Positions 60,884 through 60,959 of a stretch of DNA of 60,959 bases are shown here, one piece after another. The notes below the pieces were generated by a model. The model searched no databases. It was not told where the DNA came from and saw only the letters and a program-made list of their open reading frames with translations. Positions within the stretch are counted from its first letter, which is position 1, and each line of letters starts with the position of its first letter. This DNA is from Bacillota bacterium (GTDB lineage Bacteria; Bacillota; UBA4882; UBA10575): NCBI GenBank assembly GCA_012735195.1, contig JAAYIC010000028.1, positions 1-60,959 on the forward strand. The letters run 5' to 3'. The position numbers and the translations under genes were made by a program.

Positions 60884-60959
60884 TCACTCCTTCTTCCGGT
60901 TCCCCGCAATATACCTCCGCATATGCTTAAGGGCGGCTTTTTCCAACCTCGATACCTGG
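60884..60959 (-). CDS. sigG: C-terminal end of a sporulation sigma factor (sigma-G-like)
   Basis: Only the last 24 codons are in the window. The peptide QVSRLEKAALKHMRRYIAGN followed by RKKE matches the region 4.2 end of sigma-G (the QVSRLEK motif of the recognition helix). Sigma-F has a similar motif, so the assignment is probable only. The TGA at 60884-60886 overlaps the GTG alternative start of spoIIR. Confidence 0.65.
   Translation of the reverse strand, partial: QVSRLEKAALKHMRRYIAGNRKKE

Overview
The window reads as chromosomal core DNA of a GC-rich, endospore-forming, strictly anaerobic Firmicute (Clostridia in the broad sense; a deep lineage such as Limnochordia is possible but not shown). 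Evidence for sporulation: spl, a SpoIID-family protein, spoIIE, spoIIR, the tail of a sigma-G-like factor, two CotF-type coat proteins, a GerMN protein and a spore-type LonC protease. Evidence for anaerobic life: an acyl-CoA dehydrogenase with EtfB and a ferredoxin-fused EtfA, a minimal SufC/SufB pair, a phenylacetate-CoA ligase with its ACT partner, and a thioredoxin reductase that lacks NADPH-binding motifs. No tRNA, rRNA, CRISPR array or insertion sequence was recognised. Nearly all genes are on the minus strand; the plus-strand exceptions are a 28-codon ORF, spl, paaK plus its ACT gene, a GGDEF protein and a GNAT protein.

Layout, left to right. 1-2300: acd-etfB-etfA, reading left from a promoter near 2230. 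2300-9060: GerMN gene, then the replication/translation block rpsF-ssb-rpsR, MazG-like, rplI, lonC, dnaB, with DUF951 upstream. 9.2-18.2 kb: GcvH-like, birA, a beta-propeller protein, murB, spl, SpoIID-like, veg with tandem promoters, paaK and ACT, ending at a 40-bp perfect palindrome. 18.5-28.6 kb: sufC-sufB, argF, rarA (broken by a stop), an exported unknown, a receiver protein, a starch-binding-like module, and the pseudokinase-hpt-guaA operon (guaA also broken by a stop). 29-41 kb: GGDEF protein, comB, LCP, ftsH, tilS, spoIIE, a YkvI-like transporter and a D,D-carboxypeptidase. 41-52 kb: a beta-rich exported protein, groES-groEL under CIRCE, two coat proteins, alaS, GNAT and mgtE. 52-61 kb: GreA-like, tlyA, a ferredoxin-type thioredoxin reductase, sbp-DUF881, mreB/mbl, rluB, a PhoR/PhoP-like two-component pair, spoIIR and the sigma-factor tail.

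Three things stand out. (1) Lesions or substitutions in conserved proteins: guaA has an in-frame UAG before an intact, conserved C-terminus and has also lost the glutaminase cysteine; rarA has an in-frame UAA; a coat gene appears to begin at AUA; the GcvH-like protein lacks the lipoyl lysine; spore photoproduct lyase has Ser at the H-donor Cys140 position. (2) At least six intergenic regions hold short-period degenerate tandem repeats, each with its own unit (7, 9, 10, about 12, 18 bp), alongside long alternating purine-pyrimidine tracts. (3) Several leaders carry strong structures in front of genes (mgtE, the greA-like gene). I did not find a clear multi-gene defence or biosynthetic system; the repeat family and the guaA locus are the best candidates for something undescribed.
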